A stretch of DNA of 64,000 nt from Terriglobales bacterium (GTDB taxonomy: Bacteria > Acidobacteriota > Terriglobia > Bryobacterales > Bryobacteraceae). The notes beneath the pieces were generated by a model. The model was given only the letters and a program-made list of their open reading frames with translations, ran no database searches and was not told the origin of the DNA. Position numbers and translations under genes: made by a program. The stretch spans positions 62,001 to 126,000 of the forward strand of contig JAIXQP010000049.1 in assembly GCA_027485675.1 (NCBI GenBank), written 5' to 3'. Shown one piece after another: positions 27,235 to 35,542 of the stretch. The stretch's first letter is position 1. Each line of letters starts with the position of its first letter.

Positions 27235-30200
27235 TTAGAAGATAATCTTCAGCGCAATTTGCATGTTACGCGGTTCGCCGAAGCCCAGTCCAGGCGCCGA
27301 GCCACCGTTGCGGGTGTTGGTGATCACGCCGAAGCCGGCCGTGCTGGCCAGCGACGTGCCCGGGTTACCCCAGTTGGTCCGGTTGGTGATGTTGAAGATC
27401 TCAAACCGCAGTTGCGTCGTGATCTTCTCGGTGATCGGGGTCGCCTTGAAGACCGAGAAGTCGACGGCGCCAAAGCCGGGGCCATAGATGGCGTTGCGAC
27501 CCAGGTTGCCGAACGTGCCCTGCGCCGGGCGGGCGAACGCCGCCGGGTTAAACCAGCGGAGCGTCCGGACGGCGGGATTCTGCACGACGCCCGAGAACGG
27601 GTCGCCGACCAGGTCGACGCGGTCGCGGCTGTCGCCGGTGCCGCTGACGTTGGTGCCGGCGAGGATGTTCAACGGGCTGCCCGTGTGGAAGGTATTGAGC
27701 GAGTTGATGGTCCAACCTTTGGTCAGGAGCGGCAGCGCCTTGCCGAAGGTGGGGATGTCATAGGAGATGAAGCTCGTGACGATGTGCCGGACGTCGAAGG
27801 ACGACGAACCGCGTTCGTTGCGAAGATCGTTTGAGTTCGTCGGCAGGTTGTTGCGAACGTCGGAGCCATTGTCGATGGCGTGGCCGTAGGTGTAGTTGAA
27901 GGTCGCCGTCATGCCTTTCCACATCGTCTGGCGCAGCGAGCCCTGGAAGGAGTGGTAGTTGCTGACGGCGATGGAGCCGAGTTCGTTGATGGCGGCCAGC
28001 TCCGGATACTGCGTGGCGTAGGGCCTGCGCAGTTGCGCTCCGGCGACGGCGCCCGGCGTCGGGGCGTTGATATTCCGCAGCAGGCTGAGCTTGCGGCCAC
28101 CGCTGGCGACGTAACCGCCCTGGAGCAGGGTGGACTTGGTCAGCTGATGCTGCAGGTTCAGGTTGTAGTTCAGCACATAGGGGGTGCGGAAGTCCTGGCT
28201 GATGGCGTAGGCGCCGAACGGCGGCCGGGGCTGTGCGGTGCCGAAGATCGGCTGGTTCAGTGCGAGGTCCACCCCGGAAAGCGCAATAGAATAAACCGGA
28301 GCCGGGCCGCCGGGGTTGGCGTGGACACCCGCCGAACCGCCATTCGGAGCACCGGTGTTGGCGACGATGAAGTTCAGCGGCGGCACATCATAGAAGAGGC
28401 CGAAGCTGCCGCGGATGACCGTCTTGCCGCCCTTGATGGGCGTGTAGGCAAAGCCGAAGCGCGGAGCGAAGTTGTTCAGGTCGCGGGGGTAGAGCGTGTC
28501 AAGGCCGGCGTTCGGGCCAACGAAACCGCGTCCGGGAACGAACGTCGAAATCGAATCCTTCTGATCGTGCAGCGGGCCGTGATAGGTGAAGCGGACCCCG
28601 AAGTTGAGGTTGAGCTGCGGGGTGACCTGAAAGTTGTCGTGCAGCCACCAGTCGAGCGAGTTCTGCCAGTAGTCGCGCTGCAACTGGCCGCGGACGATCT
28701 GGGCACCGTTGTTAGTGGAGGTGTAGCCGGCCAGGAAATCGGCGAGGGCGCGCTGGTTTCCGTTGAGCGAAGCATCCGTGGCCCAGGGGCCGCGGGCGCC
28801 GTCGAACAGGAAGCGGCCACGCTTGTTGGTGTCATAGAAAACGTCCAGACGCGCCCGCCGGTACTCGCCGCCCACCTTGATCTGATGGCGGCCGAGCGAG
28901 AGCGAAAGGTTGTCCACCAGGTGGCCGGTGGTATCAATGCGGCCGAGCGGCTGCGTGGCGCCGACCAGCGCGAAACCGCTGATGGTCGTCGTGGGGGTGC
29001 CGAGCAGGCTGGCCTCCGTCACGCCCGTGTTAAGCCCGATGGCCACCGGGTTGGCCGAGATATCGGAGTCGTTGAACACCTGGAGGAAGAAGTTCACGCC
29101 GGCGGTGAGTTGGTTGACGATCCGCGGGCCGAAAACGCTGCTCTGCACGATGGAGACGTTGTGCATGCGGCTGGGGGCCACCTGGAAGTATTCGCGGTAG
29201 GGCGAACCCGAGTCGGCGGCCTGTTTGCCGGTGCCGCCAAAGTAGCGGCCGGCGATGGTGTGGTTATCGTTGAAGCGGTGGTCGACCTTGATGATCCCGT
29301 TGTAGGAGTCATAGTCGTTTTGGTCGGTGGAGAGAAAATTGTTCAAACCGAACGCAGCCGTTCTGCCGCGAGCGGGCCAGAAGGAGAGCATGTTCAAGCC
29401 CACCTGGCTCACCGGCACCCCGTAGCGGCCGAGCGTGTTGCGGGCATCGGCCACCCAGGCGTCCGAAGGAACGGTGGCGGCCAGCGAGTTGGCGGCAATC
29501 GCCTTCTGCGCCTCGCCCGTGGCGAAGAAGAAGGTGCGGTTCTTGATGATGGGGCCGCCCACGGAGAAACCGTATTGATTGGAGCGGACCACGCGGGGTT
29601 TGGCGCCCACCGCCTGCAACGGCGACGGTTCGGCAAACGCTTCATTGCGGTTGAAGTAGTAGGCCGAGCCGTGGAGCTCATTGGTGCCCGACTTGATCAC
29701 CAGATTCACCGACGCCCCGCCGTTGCGGCCCGCTTCGGCGCTCGCGTTGGTCTGGACGGAGAACTGGTCAATGGCTTCGACCGGCAGCAGCGTGCCGGCA
29801 ATGCCGGAGACGCCGCCCTGGTTGACAGCCGAGGTATTGTGGAAGGCGTCGTTGTTGTCGGCGCCGTCGATCTGGTAGTTGTTGCCGGAGGTCCGCATGC
29901 CGTTGACGGAGCTCGAAGCCGGCGAGACGCCCGGGCTGAGCTTCAGCATCTGGCGGAAGTCGCGGCCGTTCATCGGCAGGTCCGCGACCAGTTTGGGGCC
30001 GACGACGCCGACCAGCGCCGACGATGTGGTTTCGAGCGTGACGGCTTGGGCGGATACCTCCACCGTCGACGCCTGCTGCGCCACGCCGAGAGCGATGATG
30101 ACGTTGCTGGTCTTCGAGACGGCGACTTCTACGTTTTCATAACGCTTGGTTTCAAACCCGGACTGCGCCACGATCACCGTGAACTTACCCACGGGCAGTT

Positions 30201-30396
30201 CGGCGAACAGAAACTCGCCGGTGGCGGAGGAGAGCGTCGACCGGGTGAACCCGGTGGCCGGGCTCTCCAGTTTCACAGAAGCGCCCGCAATGGAGGCGCC
30301 CGTGGCGTCCTGAACGACGCCGGCGATGTTGCCACGGAAGGTCTGCGCGGAAAGCGCGGAGAGAGAAAGCAGGAGGAGCGCAAGTGCTCGCATCAT
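27235..30396 (-). CDS. Second Oar-like TonB-dependent receptor
   Basis: A 1053-residue outer-membrane receptor paralogous to the one at 7036-10341. Signal peptide MMRALALLLLSLSALSAQ, carboxypeptidase-regulatory domain ('TGASIAGASVKLESPATG', 'TGEFLFAELPVGKFTV'), then a plug with KLVADLPMNGRDFRQML in place of the PLNGRNF motif. A long beta-barrel ends QIALKIIF. Ligand unknown. A GAGGTG ribosome-binding site precedes two consecutive ATG codons by three and six bases; the second (30393) has the better spacing. Two paralogues with different plug motifs in one window suggest different substrates. No TonB/ExbBD or SusD-like partner lies beside it. Confidence 0.92.
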   Translation of the reverse strand: MMRALALLLLSLSALSAQTFRGNIAGVVQDATGASIAGASVKLESPATGFTRSTLSSATGEFLFAELPVGKFTVIVAQSGFETKRYENVEVAVSKTSNVIIALGVAQQASTVEVSAQAVTLETTSSALVGVVGPKLVADLPMNGRDFRQMLKLSPGVSPASSSVNGMRTSGNNYQIDGADNNDAFHNTSAVNQGGVSGIAGTLLPVEAIDQFSVQTNASAEAGRNGGASVNLVIKSGTNELHGSAYYFNRNEAFAEPSPLQAVGAKPRVVRSNQYGFSVGGPIIKNRTFFFATGEAQKAIAANSLAATVPSDAWVADARNTLGRYGVPVSQVGLNMLSFWPARGRTAAFGLNNFLSTDQNDYDSYNGIIKVDHRFNDNHTIAGRYFGGTGKQAADSGSPYREYFQVAPSRMHNVSIVQSSVFGPRIVNQLTAGVNFFLQVFNDSDISANPVAIGLNTGVTEASLLGTPTTTISGFALVGATQPLGRIDTTGHLVDNLSLSLGRHQIKVGGEYRRARLDVFYDTNKRGRFLFDGARGPWATDASLNGNQRALADFLAGYTSTNNGAQIVRGQLQRDYWQNSLDWWLHDNFQVTPQLNLNFGVRFTYHGPLHDQKDSISTFVPGRGFVGPNAGLDTLYPRDLNNFAPRFGFAYTPIKGGKTVIRGSFGLFYDVPPLNFIVANTGAPNGGSAGVHANPGGPAPVYSIALSGVDLALNQPIFGTAQPRPPFGAYAISQDFRTPYVLNYNLNLQHQLTKSTLLQGGYVASGGRKLSLLRNINAPTPGAVAGAQLRRPYATQYPELAAINELGSIAVSNYHSFQGSLRQTMWKGMTATFNYTYGHAIDNGSDVRNNLPTNSNDLRNERGSSSFDVRHIVTSFISYDIPTFGKALPLLTKGWTINSLNTFHTGSPLNILAGTNVSGTGDSRDRVDLVGDPFSGVVQNPAVRTLRWFNPAAFARPAQGTFGNLGRNAIYGPGFGAVDFSVFKATPITEKITTQLRFEIFNITNRTNWGNPGTSLASTAGFGVITNTRNGGSAPGLGFGEPRNMQIALKIIF

Positions 30397-30502
30397 AAAC
30401 ACCTCAAGAGGGGATTGGGGTGCAGCGAGACTGGAGCTGCGGTACTTCCCGGTCAATGACGGGCGACGGGGAAGGGACGAGATTTATCGAAGTGTAACAC
30501 TC

Positions 30503-32053
30503 TCACGCTTTCGGCCGGGGGACCGGGTCCATCGCCAGCACCTGCCCGTCGGCTTCGAGGCGGGCGCGGAGCGGGGCGTACGGAAGATCCTGCAGCGCCG
30601 ACTTCGCCGCCAAAGCCTGCACGGCGGCCGTGCCCGCGGCCTGGCCGAGCAGGAAGAAGGTCCATTCGAGCCGGATGGCGCCGTAGGCGACGTGGCTGCT
30701 CGAAAGGCAGGTGGGCGTCAGCAGATTCGTGCACTCGCCCGGACGCGGGAGCATGGCCCGGTAGGAGATGGGGAACGCGCCCCAATCGTCGCCGCCGAAG
30801 ACAAACCCTTCGTTGTAGGCGGCGCCGTCCTTGATAATGCGGCGGACGTGGTGCGTATCCGGCGGCCAGCAGGAGATGCCGACCGGATCGGCGACGGGAG
30901 GCTGGCCGGCCCGGCGCGTGTGGTCTTCCGTGATCACGAAATCGGAGACCAGGCGGCGGGCGTCGCGGACGTAGAACTGCCGCGGCCAACCGCCGTTGTC
31001 CGGGAACTCGTCGGCGCACACGCCCCAATCCTTCCAATGGCCGCCGAAGGCCGGATCGTTCGCCAGCAGGTAGACGAGCCCTTGCGTGAAGTGAAGATGT
31101 TCGGCGTAGATGCGGCGGCGAACGGCGGGCGAGCCGGCCGGGTAGCCATAGTTCATGCCGTAGAGATTGGCCGACAGATCATGCCAGCTGCCCTGATCTG
31201 TCTTGCCGTTGGGTAGATTCGCAATGGGGCGGAAGAGTTGGCCGCCGGCCTGGACGTAGCGGTAGTAGATCTCGTACAGTTTGCGATCGAAGCCGGGGGG
31301 CTTGGCGAACGGAATCCGGTTGGCGGGATTCCGGGTCAGGCACATGCGGAAGCAGTATCCCTGCAGACGATGGTCGCCTTCGCCGGGGGTGCCAATGGGT
31401 TCGTTTCGTATAGTCGGGATGACCCCGGAGGAGGGCACGCCGGGGTGCCAATAGGGGTCCACGCGGACTTCGAAATTGCGGTAGGTGTTCTCGGCGCGGA
31501 TGCCGTTCTTCGTCTCGCCGTACTGTGCGTTCGATTCGCGGCCGATGACGGTGCGGCAGCCGGCGGCGTGGAGCAGGTCGCCTTCAATTGACGCGTCGAT
31601 GAACTGCGAGGCGCCGATCCGCTGGCCGCTGGCGAGGGTGATGTGCGTGAGGCGGGCGCCTTGTTTGGTGGCCGAGCGCAGGGACGCGTTGAGCAGGTAG
31701 GGAACGTCGTGTTCCTTGAGCCACGCGAGAATCACGCGTTCGGCGACGCTCGACTCGAACTTGTAAATGGCTTCGTTTCGTTGATAGGCCGCGCCGATGC
31801 GGCGGTAGAACTCCGCCGCCAGGCCGCCCACGGCCGGCGAGTTGCGAAACCAGTGGTTGTTAATGTCGGAGCTGCCGAGGCCTTCGACAGTGATGCCGCC
31901 CAGGTGGCGGCCCGGTTCGAGAAGCAGCACCGTGCGGCCCATTTTCCGAGCTTGGATGGCGGCCGTGACGCCGGCCGCCGAGGCGCCGTAGATGCAGATT
32001 TCCGGCTGTTGGGTTTGGGCAGCGAAAGCGAGGAGCAGTTCGCGGCGGGTCAT
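30503..32053 (-). CDS. FAD-dependent oxidoreductase (FAD_oxidored family)
   Basis: A 516-residue flavoprotein. After a short N-terminal stretch that may be a signal (RRELLLAFAAQTQQ) comes an FAD Rossmann motif, ICIYGASAAGVTAAIQARKMG, followed by the second fingerprint LLLEPGRHLGGITVEGLG. The mid-region (GCRTVIGRESNAQYGE...) and C-terminal 'LLGQAAGTAAV' fit the FAD-dependent oxidoreductase family often seen with planctomycete/acidobacterial carbohydrate-degradation genes. The electron donor and substrate are unknown. Its ATG overlaps the TGA of the Wzt-like gene (ATGA), so the two are an operon. It is not a credible QhpG: it is far from the qhp locus and of a different flavoprotein group. Confidence 0.85.
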   Translation of the reverse strand: MTRRELLLAFAAQTQQPEICIYGASAAGVTAAIQARKMGRTVLLLEPGRHLGGITVEGLGSSDINNHWFRNSPAVGGLAAEFYRRIGAAYQRNEAIYKFESSVAERVILAWLKEHDVPYLLNASLRSATKQGARLTHITLASGQRIGASQFIDASIEGDLLHAAGCRTVIGRESNAQYGETKNGIRAENTYRNFEVRVDPYWHPGVPSSGVIPTIRNEPIGTPGEGDHRLQGYCFRMCLTRNPANRIPFAKPPGFDRKLYEIYYRYVQAGGQLFRPIANLPNGKTDQGSWHDLSANLYGMNYGYPAGSPAVRRRIYAEHLHFTQGLVYLLANDPAFGGHWKDWGVCADEFPDNGGWPRQFYVRDARRLVSDFVITEDHTRRAGQPPVADPVGISCWPPDTHHVRRIIKDGAAYNEGFVFGGDDWGAFPISYRAMLPRPGECTNLLTPTCLSSSHVAYGAIRLEWTFFLLGQAAGTAAVQALAAKSALQDLPYAPLRARLEADGQVLAMDPVPRPKA

Positions 32054-32985
32054 AGCCTTTCGGCGGAGACTTGAGCGCGGAGGTTCGCGACGCCCGCCGT
32101 ATATCGGCTATCGGCGACCGAGAAGGCGAGCGCATCTTCGAGCCAGTCGTGCCACACGCCATCGGGGTCGTGCGAGGCCGCGGTGAGCGTGTACTCCTGC
32201 GGGCAGAGCAGGCAAGGGAATCGGAAGGTGAGGCGGAGCGTTTCGCCCGCGGCGACGGGGCCCAGGCTGAGGCGTTCGAGCTCGGTATTCGTGCCGTAGA
32301 CCTCAAAGCCGATGCGGGTGCGAATCATGATGCCGACAACCGGTTGGTCCACGGCGGCGTGGAACTTCACCGTGACCCGGATGGCGGCCGCTTCGCCGGA
32401 TTGCAATACGATGGTCGGTAGCCCGTTCTGGCCGAACGTTTCGAGGGCGAGGATTTCGGCGCGCCCGTCGCCGCGGCGCAGGGCGGGGAACACGCCGGGC
32501 GGAATGGATTCGCCCCAGGCCCGCTGCCGCGCGGCGATGTGATGCTGGTACTTCGGGAGAATCTCCCGGTGGTCGCCGCGGGCGTACAAGCGGCCGCCGT
32601 GGAGCCACCAGACCTCGTCGGACAGCGCGGCGATCAGCTCTGGTTCGTGCGAGGCGAATAGGACCGTGGCTCCGCTGCGGCGAAGACGTTCGAGCCCGAG
32701 GGCGGCGCGGGCGCGCACCAGCGCGTCGCAGGTGGCCAGGGTATGGTCGAGCGCGAGCACCGGCACCGGCGCGAGATTCAGCGGCTCGGCGGGGCCGAGA
32801 TAGCGGCCGGAACTGGGGAGGAGAACCTCGCCGGAGTGGGGCCGTTCGAGCCCGGCGGCGAGCCGGAGCAGTTCGCGCTGGCCGCCGCCATCTTCGCCGA
32901 TAATGGCAATGAGCGCGCCGTCGGGGGCGGTAGCGGTAAGCTGGTCGAGAGGCGCAAGGGTGGCTTCGCGGAATTGAATGGCCAT
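32050..32985 (-). CDS. Wzt-like protein with a degenerate ABC ATPase domain and intact Wzt C-terminal domain
   Basis: A 311-residue relative of the polysaccharide-export ATPase Wzt. The C-terminal half (about 170-295) is a convincing Wzt carbohydrate-binding domain: VGIMIRTRIGFEVYGTNTELE, GETLRLTFRFPCLLCPQEYTLT, DWLEDALAFSV. The N-terminal half is a shrunken nucleotide-binding domain of about 145 residues instead of about 220. The Walker A position reads GEDGGGQRE (no lysine or serine), the Walker B position reads VLALDH (Glu replaced by His), and the Q-loop and LSGGQ signature are missing. The H-switch SHEPEL remains. ATP hydrolysis is not expected. No Wzm permease is nearby. The ATG overlaps the divergent beta-helix gene start; a TATCCT ends seven bases before it. 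Confidence 0.75.
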   Translation of the reverse strand: MAIQFREATLAPLDQLTATAPDGALIAIIGEDGGGQRELLRLAAGLERPHSGEVLLPSSGRYLGPAEPLNLAPVPVLALDHTLATCDALVRARAALGLERLRRSGATVLFASHEPELIAALSDEVWWLHGGRLYARGDHREILPKYQHHIAARQRAWGESIPPGVFPALRRGDGRAEILALETFGQNGLPTIVLQSGEAAAIRVTVKFHAAVDQPVVGIMIRTRIGFEVYGTNTELERLSLGPVAAGETLRLTFRFPCLLCPQEYTLTAASHDPDGVWHDWLEDALAFSVADSRYTAGVANLRAQVSAERL

Positions 32986-34225
32986 TTGGATTAGGATAGC
33001 GTTGCTGCTGGCGTGGGGTGGGGCGCTGCCCGCCGAAACGGTGTTGCACCAGCCGCTGCGCAATCCGGTGTCGGTGAGCGGCGTCTACGTCCTGGCGGAC
33101 GACTTTCGGGGCGAAGCGGCCATTATTCTCGATGGCGTCGAGGGACTCACTTTACGGGATTTCGTCGTCAAAGGCAATCGGGCGAAACTCGCGCAGCGGC
33201 AGGAGCTGCCGCCGTATGACCGCACGTTCGCCAGTTGGTTTGGCGCGGGGGGAGTGCTGGTGCGCGGCGGCGCGCGCGTCGTCATTGAGCGGGCGCGGTT
33301 TGAACAGATGGCGGGCTTCGCCGTACTGGCTTCCCGGGTGCGCGGGGTCACGGTGCGCGAGGTGACGGTGGTGGACAGCGGCTCCTTAAAGGCCAACGGA
33401 CGGAACAATACAACGGGCGGAGTGCTGATTGAAGATGGGTCGGTCGATTGGGAGGTGAGCCAGTCCGTGTTCGAACGGGTGACCGGGAACGCGGTGTGGA
33501 CGCACTCGCGCTATACGGCGCCGCGGAACGAGCGGGGGCGGGTGGTGGAGAACCGGTTTCGCGAGATCGGCCGGGACGCCGTGCAGGTAGGCCATGCGGT
33601 GGCGGTGACGGTGGAGGCCAACGAAGGAGAACGGATCGGCTATCCGAAGGAAGTGGTGGATGTAGAGGGGGGCGGGACCCCAGTGGGAGTGGATACGGCG
33701 GGGAACGTGGAGGGTTCGCGCTATGTGCGGAACACGTTCCGGGATGTGAACGGCAAGTGCATCGACCTCGATGGGTTTCACCACGGGCTGATTGAAGGAA
33801 ACCGTTGCTACGATCTTGCGCATTTCGGCATCGTGATGAACAACACGAACCCCGATATGCAGAGCGTCGGCATTCGAATTGTGGGGAATTGGATTGAGGG
33901 CGCGCCGTGGGGCGGGATCTTTGTGCTGGGCAGCGGGCACGTGATGGAACGCAACGTGCTGCGGGGCATGCAGCGTGCGCGCTGCAGCGAGGCGGCGACG
34001 GCGGGATGTGTGTTTCTCGCCGCCGAGCCGGACATGCTGCGGACCGGCATTTACTTGGGCGAGCGTGCCGAGCGGCCGGCCGTGACGCGGGGCAACCGAA
34101 TCGTTGACAATGAGATTTCCGGTTGGCGAATGGACCGTGCCTGTGTCGGATTCGGCCCGAACGTCAAGCGGACAGAGAACACCGTGCGCGGGAACCTTTG
34201 CCGGCACGAACCTGGAACCCTATGA
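32978..34225 (+). CDS. Secreted right-handed parallel beta-helix protein
   Basis: A 415-residue exported protein (signal about 1-19, ending GGALPAE). It consists of repeating short beta-strand coils typical of the pectate-lyase/polysaccharide-modifying beta-helix superfamily: VVIERARFEQMAGFAVLAS, VTVREVTVVDSG, HGLIEGNRCYDLAHFGIVM, VGIRIVGNWIEGAPWGGIFV. No lyase or hydrolase catalytic motif can be assigned, so glycan binding or cleavage is only the family expectation. ATG 32978 and the divergent Wzt-like ATG share an eight-base palindrome. The last codon overlaps the methyltransferase start (ATGA). Neighbours with glycan themes suggest a polysaccharide-related role. Confidence 0.8.
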   Translation: MAIWIRIALLLAWGGALPAETVLHQPLRNPVSVSGVYVLADDFRGEAAIILDGVEGLTLRDFVVKGNRAKLAQRQELPPYDRTFASWFGAGGVLVRGGARVVIERARFEQMAGFAVLASRVRGVTVREVTVVDSGSLKANGRNNTTGGVLIEDGSVDWEVSQSVFERVTGNAVWTHSRYTAPRNERGRVVENRFREIGRDAVQVGHAVAVTVEANEGERIGYPKEVVDVEGGGTPVGVDTAGNVEGSRYVRNTFRDVNGKCIDLDGFHHGLIEGNRCYDLAHFGIVMNNTNPDMQSVGIRIVGNWIEGAPWGGIFVLGSGHVMERNVLRGMQRARCSEAATAGCVFLAAEPDMLRTGIYLGERAERPAVTRGNRIVDNEISGWRMDRACVGFGPNVKRTENTVRGNLCRHEPGTL

Positions 34226-35520
34226 GCGAAAACGTTGTCGAACAGATGCGCGCGGACTGGAACGCGCGGGCGGCCGAGGATGCGAACTACTATGTCGCCT
34301 TCGGGCGGCGCGATCAGGACGAAGAGGGGTTCGACGCGACCGGAGAGGAGATCGTTCACGGTCTGAAGTGGGAGATGCGGCGGCTGCCCGAGGGAAATCC
34401 GCGCGCGCGCCGCGCCCTGGAAATCGGTTGCGGGCCGGGCCGGCTGTTGAAGCCGATGAGCGCGTTTTTCGGCGAGATTCACGGCGTCGACATCTCGGAC
34501 CAGATGGTGGAACGGGCGCGGGGCCGTCTGCGGTCGATTCCGCATGCGCATGTGCACGTGGCGCTGCGGTCGAACCTCGAAATGTTCGCTGACGAGTCGT
34601 TCGACTTCGTCTACTCGTACGCCGTGTTTCAGCACATTCCGAGCCGGGAAGTCGTAATGGGCTATCTCCAGGAGGCCCGGCGCGTGTTGAAGACCGGCGG
34701 TCTGCTCCGCTGCCAGCTGAACGGATTACCGGAGACCGCCGCCCGCTATGACACCTGGAGCGGCGTGCGGATCAGCGCCAACGACCTGGAGCAGTTCTGC
34801 CGGGCGAGTGATTTCCAAATGCTGGCGCTCGAAGGGGTATCGACCCAGTACATGTGGACGACGCTGCGCAAGCAGCCCGAAGGATGGTACGAGACGGTGG
34901 GGAAGCCGGAGCGGGCTGTGAACATCCGCCGCGTGACCAACGCCGAAACCTCCGAGCCGCTCGCCCCCGCGCGCGGCCGCTACGCGGCACTGGCGCTGTG
35001 GGTGGACAACTTACCGCCCGAGTGCGATCTGTTGAACTTTGAAGTGACCGTGGGGGGCGGGCGCGGGAAGCTCACCTACATCGGGCCGCGCGAGCGGGAC
35101 GGGTTGACGCAGGTCAATCTCCGCCTGCCCTGGGACGTAGGAACGGGGTTGCAACTCGTGCAGTTGGGATGGAAGGGGGAGCCGCTGGGGGAGCCCAAAA
35201 AGGTGCGGATCATCCCGCCACCGGCGATGGTCCCGCGGCTGATCGCCTTAAGCGATGGGGTGAATCTGGTGAGCGGTCACCGGGTGGAGACGCGCAGCGT
35301 GAAGCTGACCCTCGAAGAGATCACCAAGCCGGAAGAGTTTGCAGCCACCATCGATGACCTGCCGGTCGAAGACTTGGAGTTCTTCTGTACCGACCCTCTC
35401 CCGCCCCGGTTCGAGGTAAATTTTCGACTTCCCGAAGCAATCGGGATGGGCAGCCATCTGCTGGATCTTCGGTTAGGCCGGCGCCCGATCGGTGTGGTGA
35501 ATCTGGATGTCGTGGCCTAA
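34222..35520 (+). CDS. Class I SAM methyltransferase fused to a duplicated beta domain
   Basis: A 432-residue protein. Residues about 1-190 are a Rossmann SAM methyltransferase: ALEIGCGPGRLLKPM (motif I), GVDISDQMVERAR (acidic end of strand 2), FDFVYSYAVFQHI (motif IV region) and RVLKTGGLL. After a linker come two repeats, at about 250-345 and 350-432. They share TQVNLRLPWDVGTGLQLVQL and FEVNFRLPEAIGMGSHLLDL. The repeats resemble the TIGR03437 Solibacter C-terminal domain, which is usually found on secreted proteins. There is no signal peptide here. The ATG at 34222 overlaps the upstream beta-helix gene by four bases; the in-frame extension upstream is a shadow. The acceptor is unknown. Confidence 0.8.
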   Translation: MSENVVEQMRADWNARAAEDANYYVAFGRRDQDEEGFDATGEEIVHGLKWEMRRLPEGNPRARRALEIGCGPGRLLKPMSAFFGEIHGVDISDQMVERARGRLRSIPHAHVHVALRSNLEMFADESFDFVYSYAVFQHIPSREVVMGYLQEARRVLKTGGLLRCQLNGLPETAARYDTWSGVRISANDLEQFCRASDFQMLALEGVSTQYMWTTLRKQPEGWYETVGKPERAVNIRRVTNAETSEPLAPARGRYAALALWVDNLPPECDLLNFEVTVGGGRGKLTYIGPRERDGLTQVNLRLPWDVGTGLQLVQLGWKGEPLGEPKKVRIIPPPAMVPRLIALSDGVNLVSGHRVETRSVKLTLEEITKPEEFAATIDDLPVEDLEFFCTDPLPPRFEVNFRLPEAIGMGSHLLDLRLGRRPIGVVNLDVVA

Positions 35521-35542
35521 GGGCTACTCGAAGTAGCCCTTA
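35518..35542. terminator. Perfect 11-bp hairpin containing both convergent stop codons
   Basis: TAAGGGCTACT and AGTAGCCCTTA are perfectly complementary around CGA. The left arm begins with the TAA of the methyltransferase gene, and the hairpin also encodes the last codons and TAG of the convergent TPR gene. There is no T-tract. Probably a bidirectional terminator or mRNA 3'-end protector. Confidence 0.6.

Noticed and set aside
27880-30459. Plus-strand open frame of 859 codons
   Set aside because: It is antisense to the second Oar-like receptor. Its R/G/V/D-rich composition is typical of mirror frames in GC-rich genes.
30503-32053. FAD-dependent oxidoreductase as the missing QhpG
   Set aside because: It is more than 20 kb from the qhp operon, coupled to a Wzt-like gene, and belongs to a different flavoprotein group.
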